NCBI GenBank assembly: GCA_036500145.1
Contig: DASYCO010000014.1
Location: 1 to 50,874 of the forward strand
Direction of reading: 5' to 3'
Length of the DNA: 50,874 bases
Origin: CAMAVH01 sp036500145
GTDB lineage: Bacteria > Pseudomonadota > Alphaproteobacteria > SMXQ01
Shown here: piece by piece, positions 32,969-39,710 of the stretch
Layout of the letters: each line of letters starts with the position of its first letter
Numbering within the stretch: the stretch's first letter is position 1
Translations under genes and position numbers: made by a program
The notes under the pieces: model-generated
Seen by the model: only the letters and a program-made list of their open reading frames with translations
The model's database searches: none
Told to the model about the DNA's origin: nothing

Positions 32969-33556
32969 ATGTTCCATTTCCCGATTCCGCCGCGTCCGCC
33001 GGTTCACGACCCCTTGCCGAATTTCGTCTGGGGCGCCGGCCTCTTCACCGATGAAGAGCTCGACAAGGTCAACGCCTATGCCGAGGGCAGGCCAGCGCAG
33101 CAGGTCGTGGTCGGCCGCAGCCTGACGTACAAGCCGGACGCCAACCGTTCCGCCGTGCGCTCGCTGCTGCCGTCCGGCGAGACCATGTGGATCTACCAGC
33201 GCATCACCAATATGGTGTCGTCGCTGAATGCGCAGCATTTCAAGTTCGAGATCATGGGGCTGGACGAGCCGCTCTACCACGTCACCTACGACGCCGAGGA
33301 CCAGGGGCACTACACCTGGCATACCGACGTCGGCTCGACGACGCGCAAGCTGTCGGTCACCTTCCAGATGACAGATCCGGCCGCCTACGACGGCGGCGAC
33401 CTGGAAATGAACGCCTTCGGCCATGTCGACAGATGCCCGCGCGAGCGCGGCACGCTGGTGCTGTTCCCGTCCTTCCACGTCCACCGGGTGACGCCGGTGA
33501 CGCGCGGCCGGCGCTCCGCCCTGGTCGCCTGGATCGTCGGCCCGCCGTTCCGCTGA
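32969..33556 (+). CDS. 2OG-Fe(II) oxygenase paralogue C
   Basis: The 195-residue third copy keeps the fold and the active site: YTWHTDV for the two first ligands, VHRVTPVTRGRR for the distal His and Arg. It is three residues shorter, with a deletion just after the iron motif (VGSTTRKLS against VSVDGQPMRKLS in A). It replaces GFDEP by GLDEP and ITRWL by AVRSLL. These changes next to the active site could shift substrate choice. It lies 145 bases after B with its own possible promoter, and shows no typical ribosome site, so a leaderless start is conceivable. The arsenic operon starts 61 bases downstream but has its own promoter. Confidence 0.87.
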   Translation: MFHFPIPPRPPVHDPLPNFVWGAGLFTDEELDKVNAYAEGRPAQQVVVGRSLTYKPDANRSAVRSLLPSGETMWIYQRITNMVSSLNAQHFKFEIMGLDEPLYHVTYDAEDQGHYTWHTDVGSTTRKLSVTFQMTDPAAYDGGDLEMNAFGHVDRCPRERGTLVLFPSFHVHRVTPVTRGRRSALVAWIVGPPFR

Positions 33557-33581
33557 ATCTTCAAAATACGATTCCCGGCGC

Positions 33582-33610
33582 TTGACGGATCTTCCATATT
33601 TCGTTATTCC
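33582..33610 (+). promoter_or_regulatory. Promoter of the ars operon, probably leaderless
   Basis: TTGACG (33582-33587), a 17-base gap and TATTCC (33605-33610) predict a start at 33617-33618, essentially the A of the arsR ATG. No ribosome binding site precedes that ATG, which fits a leaderless message. Confidence 0.65.
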
Positions 33611-33621
33611 ACGAAATATGG
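33594..33621 (+). promoter_or_regulatory. ArsR operator, perfect palindrome over -10 and start codon
   Basis: The arms CCATATTTCG and CGAAATATGG are exact complements separated by TTATTCCA. The left arm lies in the promoter spacer, the centre is the -10 box and the right arm includes the ATG of arsR. Binding there would block RNA polymerase directly. Confidence 0.75.
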
Positions 33622-33977
33622 AAAAGATAATTTCAGCATCTCAATCCCTCTCGATTGACGAAGCGGTCGACGCTCTGTCGGCCCTTGGCCAGAACACGCG
33701 CCTCGCGGTGTTCCGGCTGCTCGTGAAGGCCGCTCCTGAAGGCTTGCCGGCAGGCCGGATCGCCAAAGAGCTGGGTGTCGCGCCGTCGACCTTGTCGGCC
33801 CATCTGGCGCATCTCGAACATGCCGGCCTGCTGCGCTCCGAGCGGGCCGAGCGCCAGATTTTCTATGCCGTGGATTTCGCCGGCACGCGAAAGCTGTTGG
33901 CCTTCCTGCTTGAAGACTGCTGCCAGGGCCAGCCGGAGCTGTGCGGCGTCACCCTCCCCGAATGTAACAATTGCTGA
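33618..33977 (+). CDS. arsR: ArsR/SmtB-family arsenite-responsive repressor
   Basis: The 119-residue protein has the ArsR winged helix: LSALGQNTRLAVFRLLVKA, then AKELGVAPSTLSAHLAHLEHAGL as the recognition helices, and FYAVDFAGTRKL as the wing. The C-terminus is cysteine-rich: C101, C102 and C109 in EDCCQGQPELCG, then C116 and C119. A C-C-x(5-6)-C cluster at this position is known to bind As(III) in the Acidithiobacillus-type ArsR, rather than the helix-3 C-V-C-x2-C site of plasmid R773. It represses its own operon until arsenite binds. The ATG at 33618 was chosen because the family sequence begins there and the promoter predicts a leaderless start; the in-frame TTG at 33582 is the -35 box. 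arsC follows after nine bases. Confidence 0.92.
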   Translation: MEKIISASQSLSIDEAVDALSALGQNTRLAVFRLLVKAAPEGLPAGRIAKELGVAPSTLSAHLAHLEHAGLLRSERAERQIFYAVDFAGTRKLLAFLLEDCCQGQPELCGVTLPECNNC

Positions 33978-33986
33978 GTGCGCGTC

Positions 33987-34505
33987 ATGTCATCGTCCTT
34001 CAACGTACTTTTTCTTTGCACCGGAAATTCAGCGCGCAGCATCATCGCCGAGGCCATACTGAACCGCGAAGGAGCGGGGCGGTTCCAGGCTTTCAGCGCC
34101 GGTAGTCACCCAAACGGCCGGGTCAATCCCTACGCGCTCGACCTTCTCTCGGGCATGGATCATCCCGTGGCCGGCCTCCGCTCGAAAAGCTGGGACGAAT
34201 TCGCGGCCCCCGATGCGCCGCCGCTCGATTTCATCTTCACGGTCTGCGACAACGCCGCCGGCGAAATCTGCCCGGTCTGGCCGGGCAAGCCGATGACAGC
34301 CCATTGGGGCCTTTCCGATCCAGCGGCTTTCGTCGGGTCCGAGACCGAGACTCGCGCGGCTTTCCTCGAGACCTATCGGATGCTGCTGCGCCGGATCGGC
34401 GTGCTGGTCAGCTTGCCCCTGGCGTCGCTCGACCGGCTGTCGCTGCAGAAGCGCCTGCAGGTCATTGGCAAGGACGCCGATCAGCCCTCGAACGCCAAGG
34501 CCTGA
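33987..34505 (+). CDS. arsC: Arsenate reductase, low-molecular-weight phosphatase type
   Basis: The 172-residue protein has the C-x5-R loop CTGNSAR at residues 11-17 near the N-terminus, as in thioredoxin-coupled ArsC. Two further cysteines, C87 (FTVCDNAAG) and C95 (EICPVW), match the redox relay of this class (C82 and C89 in the plasmid pI258 enzyme). It reduces arsenate to arsenite in the cytosol. The ATG at 33987 is preferred to the GTG at 33978; both are in frame and close to the stop of arsR. The gene sits between the repressor and the efflux pump, four bases ahead of the latter, so the whole set is one operon. The C-terminal 30 residues (LASLDRLSLQKRLQVIG) are an extension common in proteobacterial members. 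Confidence 0.92.
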   Translation: MSSSFNVLFLCTGNSARSIIAEAILNREGAGRFQAFSAGSHPNGRVNPYALDLLSGMDHPVAGLRSKSWDEFAAPDAPPLDFIFTVCDNAAGEICPVWPGKPMTAHWGLSDPAAFVGSETETRAAFLETYRMLLRRIGVLVSLPLASLDRLSLQKRLQVIGKDADQPSNAKA

Positions 34506-34509
34506 GCCG

Positions 34510-35589
34510 ATGGGCACGATGGAATCGGCTGCATCCGCGCCTGCGCCCGTCTTGGGCCGCTTCGAACGCTATCTGACGCTGTGGGTGGCGCTCTGCATCC
34601 TCGTCGGCATCGGCGCGGGCGAGCTGTTTCCGGCTGTCTTTCAGACGCTCGGCGCCGCCGAAGTCGCCCAGGTGAATTTGCCGGTGGCTGTCCTCGTCTG
34701 GCTGATGATCGTGCCGATGCTGGTCAAGATCGACTTTGCGGCGCTCGGCGGCGTGCGCGCCTACTGGCGCGGCATCGGCGTGACGCTGTTCGTCAACTGG
34801 GCCGTGAAGCCGTTCTCGATGGCGCTGCTTGCCTGGCTGTTCGTCGGGGGGCTGTTTCGCGGCTGGCTGCCCGCCGACCAGGTGGATGGCTACATCGCTG
34901 GATTGATTCTGCTCGCCGCCGCGCCTTGCACGGCCATGGTGTTCGTCTGGAGCCAGCTCTGCGACGGCGAACCGCGCTTCACGCTGAGCCAGGTGGCGCT
35001 GAACGACGCCGTCATGGTCGTCGCCTTCGCGCCGCTGGTGGGCCTGCTGCTCGGCCTGTCGGCGATCACGGTGCCGTGGAATACCCTGCTCCTGTCGGTC
35101 GGGCTCTATATCGTCGTCCCGGCGATCGTCGCCCAGGCATTGCGTCGCGCGATGATTGCCAAGGGCGGCGTGCCGGCGCTCGACGGTCTGCTCGTGCGGC
35201 TTCAGCCGCTGTCGCTGATGGCCTTGCTGGCGACGCTGGTCTTGCTGTTCGGGTTCCAGGGCAATCGGATCATGGATCAGCCGTTGGTGATCGCCTTGCT
35301 TGCCGTGCCGATCCTGGTCCAGGTCTATTTCAACGCTGGCCTCGCCTATGGGCTCAATCGCCTGTCCGGCGAGGCCCACTGCATCGCGGCACCCTCGGCG
35401 CTCATCGGCGCCAGCAACTTCTTCGAGTTGGCGGTCGCGGCGGCCATCGCGCTCTTCGGCCTCGATTCGGGGGCGGCTCTGGCGACCGTGGTCGGCGTGC
35501 TGATCGAAGTGCCCGTCATGCTGTCGGTGGCGCGAATCGCCATGCGCAGCAAGGATTGGTACGAACGGCGCCTTCCGGACCGACGCTAG
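34510..35589 (+). CDS. acr3: ACR3-family arsenite efflux permease
   Basis: The 359-residue protein has ten hydrophobic helices and ACR3 signatures: PVAVLVWLMIVPMLVKIDF, NWAVKPFSMALLAWLF, APCTAMVFVWSQLCDG with the essential Cys in helix 4, VALNDAVMVVAFAPLVG, and APSALIGASNFFELAVA near the end. It exports arsenite across the inner membrane using the proton gradient. The start at 34510 sits four bases after the arsC stop; a second ATG three codons later is also possible. The open frame upstream (from 34465) overlaps arsC and is not used. An AT-rich hairpin (TAGTTTT with AAAACTA, 35587-35622) spans the stop codon and may end the operon, though the U-run is poor. Confidence 0.94.
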   Translation: MGTMESAASAPAPVLGRFERYLTLWVALCILVGIGAGELFPAVFQTLGAAEVAQVNLPVAVLVWLMIVPMLVKIDFAALGGVRAYWRGIGVTLFVNWAVKPFSMALLAWLFVGGLFRGWLPADQVDGYIAGLILLAAAPCTAMVFVWSQLCDGEPRFTLSQVALNDAVMVVAFAPLVGLLLGLSAITVPWNTLLLSVGLYIVVPAIVAQALRRAMIAKGGVPALDGLLVRLQPLSLMALLATLVLLFGFQGNRIMDQPLVIALLAVPILVQVYFNAGLAYGLNRLSGEAHCIAAPSALIGASNFFELAVAAAIALFGLDSGAALATVVGVLIEVPVMLSVARIAMRSKDWYERRLPDRR

Positions 35590-35659
35590 TTTTCTCTAAG
35601 TCATTGATATTAATGAAAACTATGCCTCAGACGAGGGCGCAAAAAGCGCGCCGGCACGG

Positions 35660-35688
35660 TTGACAGGTGAGGGGGCGACCCCTTATGG
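35660..35688 (+). promoter_or_regulatory. Promoter of rpmJ
   Basis: TTGACA (35660-35665), exactly 17 bases, then TTATGG (35683-35688). The start would be near 35695, leaving a leader of about 77 bases before the L36 start codon. Confidence 0.7.
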
Positions 35689-35725
35689 TCCGCGCCTCAC
35701 CGAAATTCCGGCCCGAGACCCTACA

Positions 35726-35753
35726 AGCTCCGCCCGACGCGGGGCTTTTGTTT
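35726..35753 (+). terminator. Hairpin plus U-run inside the rpmJ leader
   Basis: AGCTCCGC pairs with GCGGGGCT (one G-U) around CCGAC and is followed by TTTTGTTT. It lies between the rpmJ promoter and its ATG, so it would act as an attenuator, or it ends read-through from the ars operon. Confidence 0.55.
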
Positions 35754-35771
35754 GCAAACGAGAGCGCAGTC

Positions 35772-35897
35772 ATGAAGATCGTGAATTCCCTCAAGTCCGC
35801 GAAGTCCCGCGACAAGAACTGCCGCATCGTGCGTCGCAAGGGCCGCGTTTACGTCATCAACAAGAAGAACCCGCGCTTCAAGGCGCGCCAGGGCTGA
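35772..35897 (+). CDS. rpmJ: 50S ribosomal protein L36
   Basis: The 41-residue protein MKIVNSLKSAKSRDKN... ends in INKKNPRFKARQG and is the alphaproteobacterial form of L36. It lacks the four zinc ligands (C-x2-C, C and H) of the classic bacterial L36; only one cysteine is left in KNCRIV. It binds 23S rRNA near the peptidyl-transferase side of the large subunit. The ATG at 35772 fits the known length; the open frame upstream is leader. It has its own promoter and is a single-gene unit here, apart from the spc operon. A strong terminator follows. Confidence 0.95.
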   Translation: MKIVNSLKSAKSRDKNCRIVRRKGRVYVINKKNPRFKARQG

Positions 35898-35958
35898 GCC
35901 GTTCGATCGCAGGTCGGCAGGCATAGCTCTCGCGCATCGCGCCTGGCGTGATGAAACG

Positions 35959-35990
35959 AAACGGGCGGGTCCGCAAGGGCCCGCCCGTTT
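35959..35990. terminator. Bidirectional terminator between rpmJ and pyk
   Basis: AAACGGGCGGGTCC pairs with GGGCCCGCCCGTTT around a GCAA loop (14 bp, one wobble). T-rich sequence follows in both directions, so it can end rpmJ and the convergent pyruvate kinase message. Confidence 0.85.
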
Positions 35991-36029
35991 TCATTTGTCG
36001 TCCGGCTCGGCGCGACGGTCTCGCCGGGC

Positions 36030-37466
36030 TCAGCCTTTTTCGAAGCGGTTGGCGCCGATCTTGACGATGCGCAGCACGTTGGTGCCGCCGGGCGTGCCGA
36101 AGGGCACGCCCGCCGTCACGATGATGCGCTGTCCGGTCTTGGCGAAGCCTTCCTTGACGGCGATGCGCGTCGCCTTCTCGACCATGGTCGCGAAGTTGCG
36201 CACGTCGGACGTGTGCACCGGGTGGACGCCCCAGACGAGCGCCAGCTTGCGCGCCGTCGACATCAACGAGGTGAGGCCGAGGATGGCCGCGTCCGGGCGC
36301 TCGCGCGCCGCGCGGATGGTGGTCACGCCCGAGGTCGTGTAGGTGACGATGGCGGTGGCGCCCAGCGTGTGCGCCGTCTGGCGCGCCGCGGCGGAAATGG
36401 CGTCGGAGCTGTCGGGCTCCGGCTCGGGCCGGTCGGCGTTCAGGAAGCGGCGGTAGAGCGGGTCGGCTTCGACCTGCTTGATGATGCGATGCATCATCTC
36501 GACCGCGAAGGCGGGGTATTCGCCGACGGCGGTTTCCGCCGACAGCATGACGGCGTCGGCGCCGTCGTAGATCGCGGTGGCGACGTCCGAGGCTTCGGCG
36601 CGCGTCGGCGCCGGCGAGGAGATCATCGATTCGAGCATCTGGGTCGCGACGACGACCGGCGTGCCGGCCTTGTGGCAGGCGCGCACGATGCGCTTCTGCA
36701 GGATCGGCACTTCCTCGGGCAGCATCTCCACGCCGAGGTCGCCGCGCGCCACCATGACGGCGTCGGACAGCTTGATGATCTCGTCGAGATGGGCGATGGC
36801 CGCCGGCTTCTCGAGCTTGGCGCAGATGCCGGCGCGGCCCTTGACGATCTTGCGGACGTCGATGATGTCCTGCGGGCGCTGCACGAAGCTGAGGCCGATC
36901 CAGTCGACGCCGAGCTTCAGGCCGTTCTGCAGGTCGATTTTGTCTTTGGGCGTCATGGCGGCCACGGGCAGCACGGCGTGCGGCACGTTGAGGCCCTTGC
37001 GGTCCGACAGTTCGCCGCCGGTGATGACCTTGGTCTCGGCGAAGTCCTTGCCGCACTTGACGACGCGCAGGCGGATCTTGCCGTCGTTCAGCAGGAGGTC
37101 CTGCTTCGGCTCGATGGCGGCGAAGACCTCCTTGTGGAGCAGGCCGACGCGCCCGGCGTCGCCCGGCGTCTTGTCCATGTCGAGGCGGAAGGCCTGGCCG
37201 GCCCGCAGCATCACGGGGCCCTTGGCGAAGGTGGCGACGCGCAGCTTGGGGCCCTGAAGGTCCATCAGGATGGCGATGGGCCGTCCGTGCTTTTCCTCGA
37301 TCGCGCGGATGGCCTTCACGCGCGCGCGGTGATCCTCAAGGCTGCCGTGGCTGAAGTTCAGCCGGAAGATGTCGGCGCCCGCGAGGAAGAGTTTTTCGAG
37401 GACCTCGGGAGTCGAGCTGGCCGGCCCCAAGGTGGCGATGATCTTTGCACTTCTAAAACGACGCAT
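36030..37466 (-). CDS. pyk: Pyruvate kinase
   Basis: The 478-residue enzyme begins with AKIIATLGPASST and has FRLNFSHGS, DLQGPKLRV, the active-site strand ICAKLEKPAAI, MVARGDLGVEMLPEEV with the Mg ligands, TQMLESMI and SAETAVGEYP. The C-terminal allosteric domain (from about residue 350) ends in GGTNVLRIVKIG. Length and motifs are normal. It converts phosphoenolpyruvate and ADP to pyruvate and ATP in the cytosol. The start at 37466 is preferred because the next residues are the family start (RRFRSAKIIA). It follows an EamA transporter gene on the same strand after 79 bases that hold a perfect palindrome, so it probably has its own promoter. Confidence 0.96.
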   Translation of the reverse strand: MRRFRSAKIIATLGPASSTPEVLEKLFLAGADIFRLNFSHGSLEDHRARVKAIRAIEEKHGRPIAILMDLQGPKLRVATFAKGPVMLRAGQAFRLDMDKTPGDAGRVGLLHKEVFAAIEPKQDLLLNDGKIRLRVVKCGKDFAETKVITGGELSDRKGLNVPHAVLPVAAMTPKDKIDLQNGLKLGVDWIGLSFVQRPQDIIDVRKIVKGRAGICAKLEKPAAIAHLDEIIKLSDAVMVARGDLGVEMLPEEVPILQKRIVRACHKAGTPVVVATQMLESMISSPAPTRAEASDVATAIYDGADAVMLSAETAVGEYPAFAVEMMHRIIKQVEADPLYRRFLNADRPEPEPDSSDAISAAARQTAHTLGATAIVTYTTSGVTTIRAARERPDAAILGLTSLMSTARKLALVWGVHPVHTSDVRNFATMVEKATRIAVKEGFAKTGQRIIVTAGVPFGTPGGTNVLRIVKIGANRFEKG

Positions 37467-37517
37467 GCAGATACCTTAACGCTTGCATATGACAGATGCC
37501 AGTCAGATAGCGAAGTT

Positions 37518-37535
37518 TTGATCGCCAACGATCAA
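37518..37535. promoter_or_regulatory. Perfect palindrome upstream of pyruvate kinase
   Basis: TTGATCG-CCAA-CGATCAA, two exact 7-base arms, lies in the 79-base gap upstream of pyk and just after the EamA stop. There is no T-run, so it is more likely an operator or RNA hairpin than a terminator. The 8-base gap between TTGAT and ATCAA is wrong for FNR, which needs four. Confidence 0.45.
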
Positions 37536-37545
37536 GACTCAAATC

Positions 37546-38445
37546 TTAGCGGCGCGCGCACCAGATGCCGAGTAGCACGACTGCGGCGCCGGCCATCTGC
37601 AGCGGGCCGAGCGCCTCGCCGAACAGCGCCCAGGCGAAGATCGCCGCGCCGACCGGCTGCAGCAGCAGCGTGAGGGCCGAGAAGCCGGCTGGCAAGTGGG
37701 CCATCGCATAGGTGATCAGGCTCTGCCCGCCGACATGGCTGACGAGCGCTAGGCCGACCAGCGGCAGCCAGCCGACGGCGCTCGCGGGCCAGAACGTGTC
37801 CTCGGCGAGCAGCGCCGCCGGCAGCAGCGCCAGGGCGCCGACGCCGGCCGTCCAGGTCATGATCGTGGCCGTGGTGAAGGTGGCGCGCAGCCGTTTCACG
37901 GTGAGGAAATAGCCGCTGTAGAAGACGGCCGCGAGCAGCGCCAGCCCGTCGCCGGCCAGCGCCGCGCCCTGGCCGGACGCGAAGCCGCCGCTGGACAGCA
38001 GGGCGCAGCCGGCGATCGAGAGGACGAGGCCGACGGCGAAGCTGCGCGTCGGCCGCTCGCGCCAGAACAGCCAGGCGCTCAGCGCGACGAAGATCGGCAC
38101 GTTGTTGGCGAGCAGGGTGGCGTTGGCGACGGTGGTGAGCCCGATCGACCTGTGCCAGGCGGCGAGGTCGCCGGCGAAGAACAGGCCGGCCAGGCTGAGC
38201 AGCCCGGCGTCGCGCCAATGCGCCGGCCCGCGCCGGCGTCCGCCGCCGGGCTCGGCCGCCAGCCACAGGCCGAACAGCGGAAGGCCGAGGGCAAGGCGGT
38301 AGACGGCGGTGGTGAACGGCCCCAGCTCGCTCAGCCGCATGAAGATCGGGCTGAAGGCGATGGCAAGCGCGCCGGCGACAAGGGCGACGACGGCGGTGCG
38401 GCTGGCGGCGATGCGGTTGGCGGCGAGGGGAATGGGGCTAGACAT
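37546..38445 (-). CDS. EamA-family (DMT) transporter
   Basis: The 299-residue protein has ten hydrophobic helices in two repeated halves of about 140 residues, each opening with a strongly hydrophobic helix pair (AVVALVAGALAIAFSPIFMR and GDGLALLAAVFYSGYFLTVK). The second half ends with the common SALTLLLQPVGAAIFAWALFGE and LGPLQMAGAAVVLLG. Such proteins export amino acids, nucleotides or other metabolites; the cargo cannot be told. The start ATG at 38445 follows no clear operon partner; the pyruvate kinase gene lies downstream. A formylglutamate amidohydrolase gene diverges from it after 74 bases. Confidence 0.87.
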   Translation of the reverse strand: MSSPIPLAANRIAASRTAVVALVAGALAIAFSPIFMRLSELGPFTTAVYRLALGLPLFGLWLAAEPGGGRRRGPAHWRDAGLLSLAGLFFAGDLAAWHRSIGLTTVANATLLANNVPIFVALSAWLFWRERPTRSFAVGLVLSIAGCALLSSGGFASGQGAALAGDGLALLAAVFYSGYFLTVKRLRATFTTATIMTWTAGVGALALLPAALLAEDTFWPASAVGWLPLVGLALVSHVGGQSLITYAMAHLPAGFSALTLLLQPVGAAIFAWALFGEALGPLQMAGAAVVLLGIWCARR

Positions 38446-38519
38446 ATGGACTGCGAATTGCGGCGGGCTTCGCTCGGCGCGCTGTCGAGAAAGCGTCAGA
38501 GCCTCTATACTCGCACATC

Positions 38520-39335
38520 ATGTCGTCCGCCGCGCCCGTTTCGTCTCCCGCGCATCTCCTGCAGCCCCAAGACCCGCCGGCCGTCGAGCGGGTCAATGAC
38601 GCCGGCCGCGCGCCGGCCGTGCTGGTCTGCGACCATGCCAGCAACGCGGTGCCGTCGCGCCTGGCGCAGCTCGGGCTGGACGATGCGACGCTCGGCCGCC
38701 ACATCGCCTGGGACATCGGTGCCGCCATGGTCGGCCGCGCGCTGGCGCGCATGCTCGACGCGCCCTTGCTGCTGCCGGGCTATTCGCGGCTCGTCATCGA
38801 CCTCAACCGCGATCCGGGCGACCCGACGGCGATCTGCGTCATCAGCGACCGCAGCATCGTGCCGGGCAACCGCGACCTGAGCGGGCCGGTGCGCCGCGCG
38901 CGCGAGGCGGAAATCTTCCGGCCCTACCACGATGCGGTGGCCGAGGCGGTCGCCGCCAAGCGCGCGGAGGTCGCGCGTCCCGCCGTGATCTCGCTGCACA
39001 GCTTCACGCCGGTCATCGCCGGCTGGGGCCACGAACGCCAGGAGCGGCCCTGGCATGTCGGCGTGCTCTATCACCAGGACCACGGCATGGCGGCGGCGGC
39101 GCTGGCGGCGCTGCGCGCGCGCGGCGACCTCATCGTCGGCGACAACCAGCCCTATTCGGCGCGCAACGGCCATGGCTACACGCTGGCCGCCCATGCCGAG
39201 CCGGCGGGCCTGCCCAACGTCGAGATCGAGATGCGCCAGGACCTGATCGCCGAGCCGGCCGGCGCCGAGCGCATGGCGGCGATCCTCGCCGAGGCGCTCA
39301 AGCCTTCGTTGGCGGCCTTGCCGCGGCGGGGCTAA
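38520..39335 (+). CDS. N-formylglutamate amidohydrolase-family protein 2
   Basis: The 271-residue protein has FGase-family metal motifs: LVCDHASNAVPSRL with the first His, GYSRLVIDLNRDPGDPTAI with the conserved D-x-N-R-x-P, RPYHDAV, and ISLHSFTPVIAG with the second His site. It is shorter than, and clearly distant from, the relative at 20813, and has the C-D-H-A-S-N form rather than S-P-H-S-G. It may act on a different N-formyl or N-acyl amino acid. The start at 38520 is the first ATG and the protein begins with a polar leader of about 25 residues. It is followed after 47 bases by a DUF1244 gene, with which it may be cotranscribed. Confidence 0.85.
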   Translation: MSSAAPVSSPAHLLQPQDPPAVERVNDAGRAPAVLVCDHASNAVPSRLAQLGLDDATLGRHIAWDIGAAMVGRALARMLDAPLLLPGYSRLVIDLNRDPGDPTAICVISDRSIVPGNRDLSGPVRRAREAEIFRPYHDAVAEAVAAKRAEVARPAVISLHSFTPVIAGWGHERQERPWHVGVLYHQDHGMAAAALAALRARGDLIVGDNQPYSARNGHGYTLAAHAEPAGLPNVEIEMRQDLIAEPAGAERMAAILAEALKPSLAALPRRG

Positions 39336-39382
39336 ACTCCCACCTAACCGACCATCGCGCCCATTCCGTTCAGGAGACTCCC

Positions 39383-39685
39383 ATGGACGACCGCACCCGC
39401 ACCGAACTCGAAGCCGCCGCTTTCCGCAAGCTGGTCGCGCATTTCCAGGAACGCACCGACGTGCAGAACATCGACCTGATGAACCTGGCCGGCTTCTGCC
39501 GCAATTGCCTGTCGAAATGGTACAAGGCCGCCGCCGACGAGCAGGGCGTCGCCGAAGTGACCGACGACGCGGCCCGCGAGGCGGTCTACGGCATGCCTTA
39601 CGGCGAGTGGAAGAAGAAGCACCAGAAGGAAGCGACGCCCGAGCAGCTCGCCAAGATGCAGGGCCAGCCCACCTCGAAGCACTGA
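39383..39685 (+). CDS. DUF1244-family protein
   Basis: The 100-residue protein matches the small alpha-helical DUF1244 family by its core: FRKLVAHFQERTDVQNIDLM, then GFCRNCLSKWY with a conserved C-R-N-C, and VYGMPYGEWKKKHQ near the end. The family is common in proteobacteria and its function is not known; the pair of cysteines (C39 and C42 by count) may bind a metal. CAGGAG lies a few bases before the ATG. It follows the second formylglutamate amidohydrolase gene and converges on an MFS gene across an 18-bp palindrome. Confidence 0.9.
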   Translation: MDDRTRTELEAAAFRKLVAHFQERTDVQNIDLMNLAGFCRNCLSKWYKAAADEQGVAEVTDDAAREAVYGMPYGEWKKKHQKEATPEQLAKMQGQPTSKH

Positions 39686-39688
39686 CGG

Positions 39689-39706
39689 GCCAAGAGCGCT
39701 CTTGGC
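39689..39706. repeat. 18-bp perfect palindrome between convergent genes
   Basis: GCCAAGAGC joined to GCTCTTGGC lies between the DUF1244 stop and the stop of the MFS gene. As RNA it folds to a 7-bp stem with a GCGC loop. No T-run follows, so it is a weak terminator at best. Confidence 0.55.
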
Positions 39707-39710
39707 GCGG

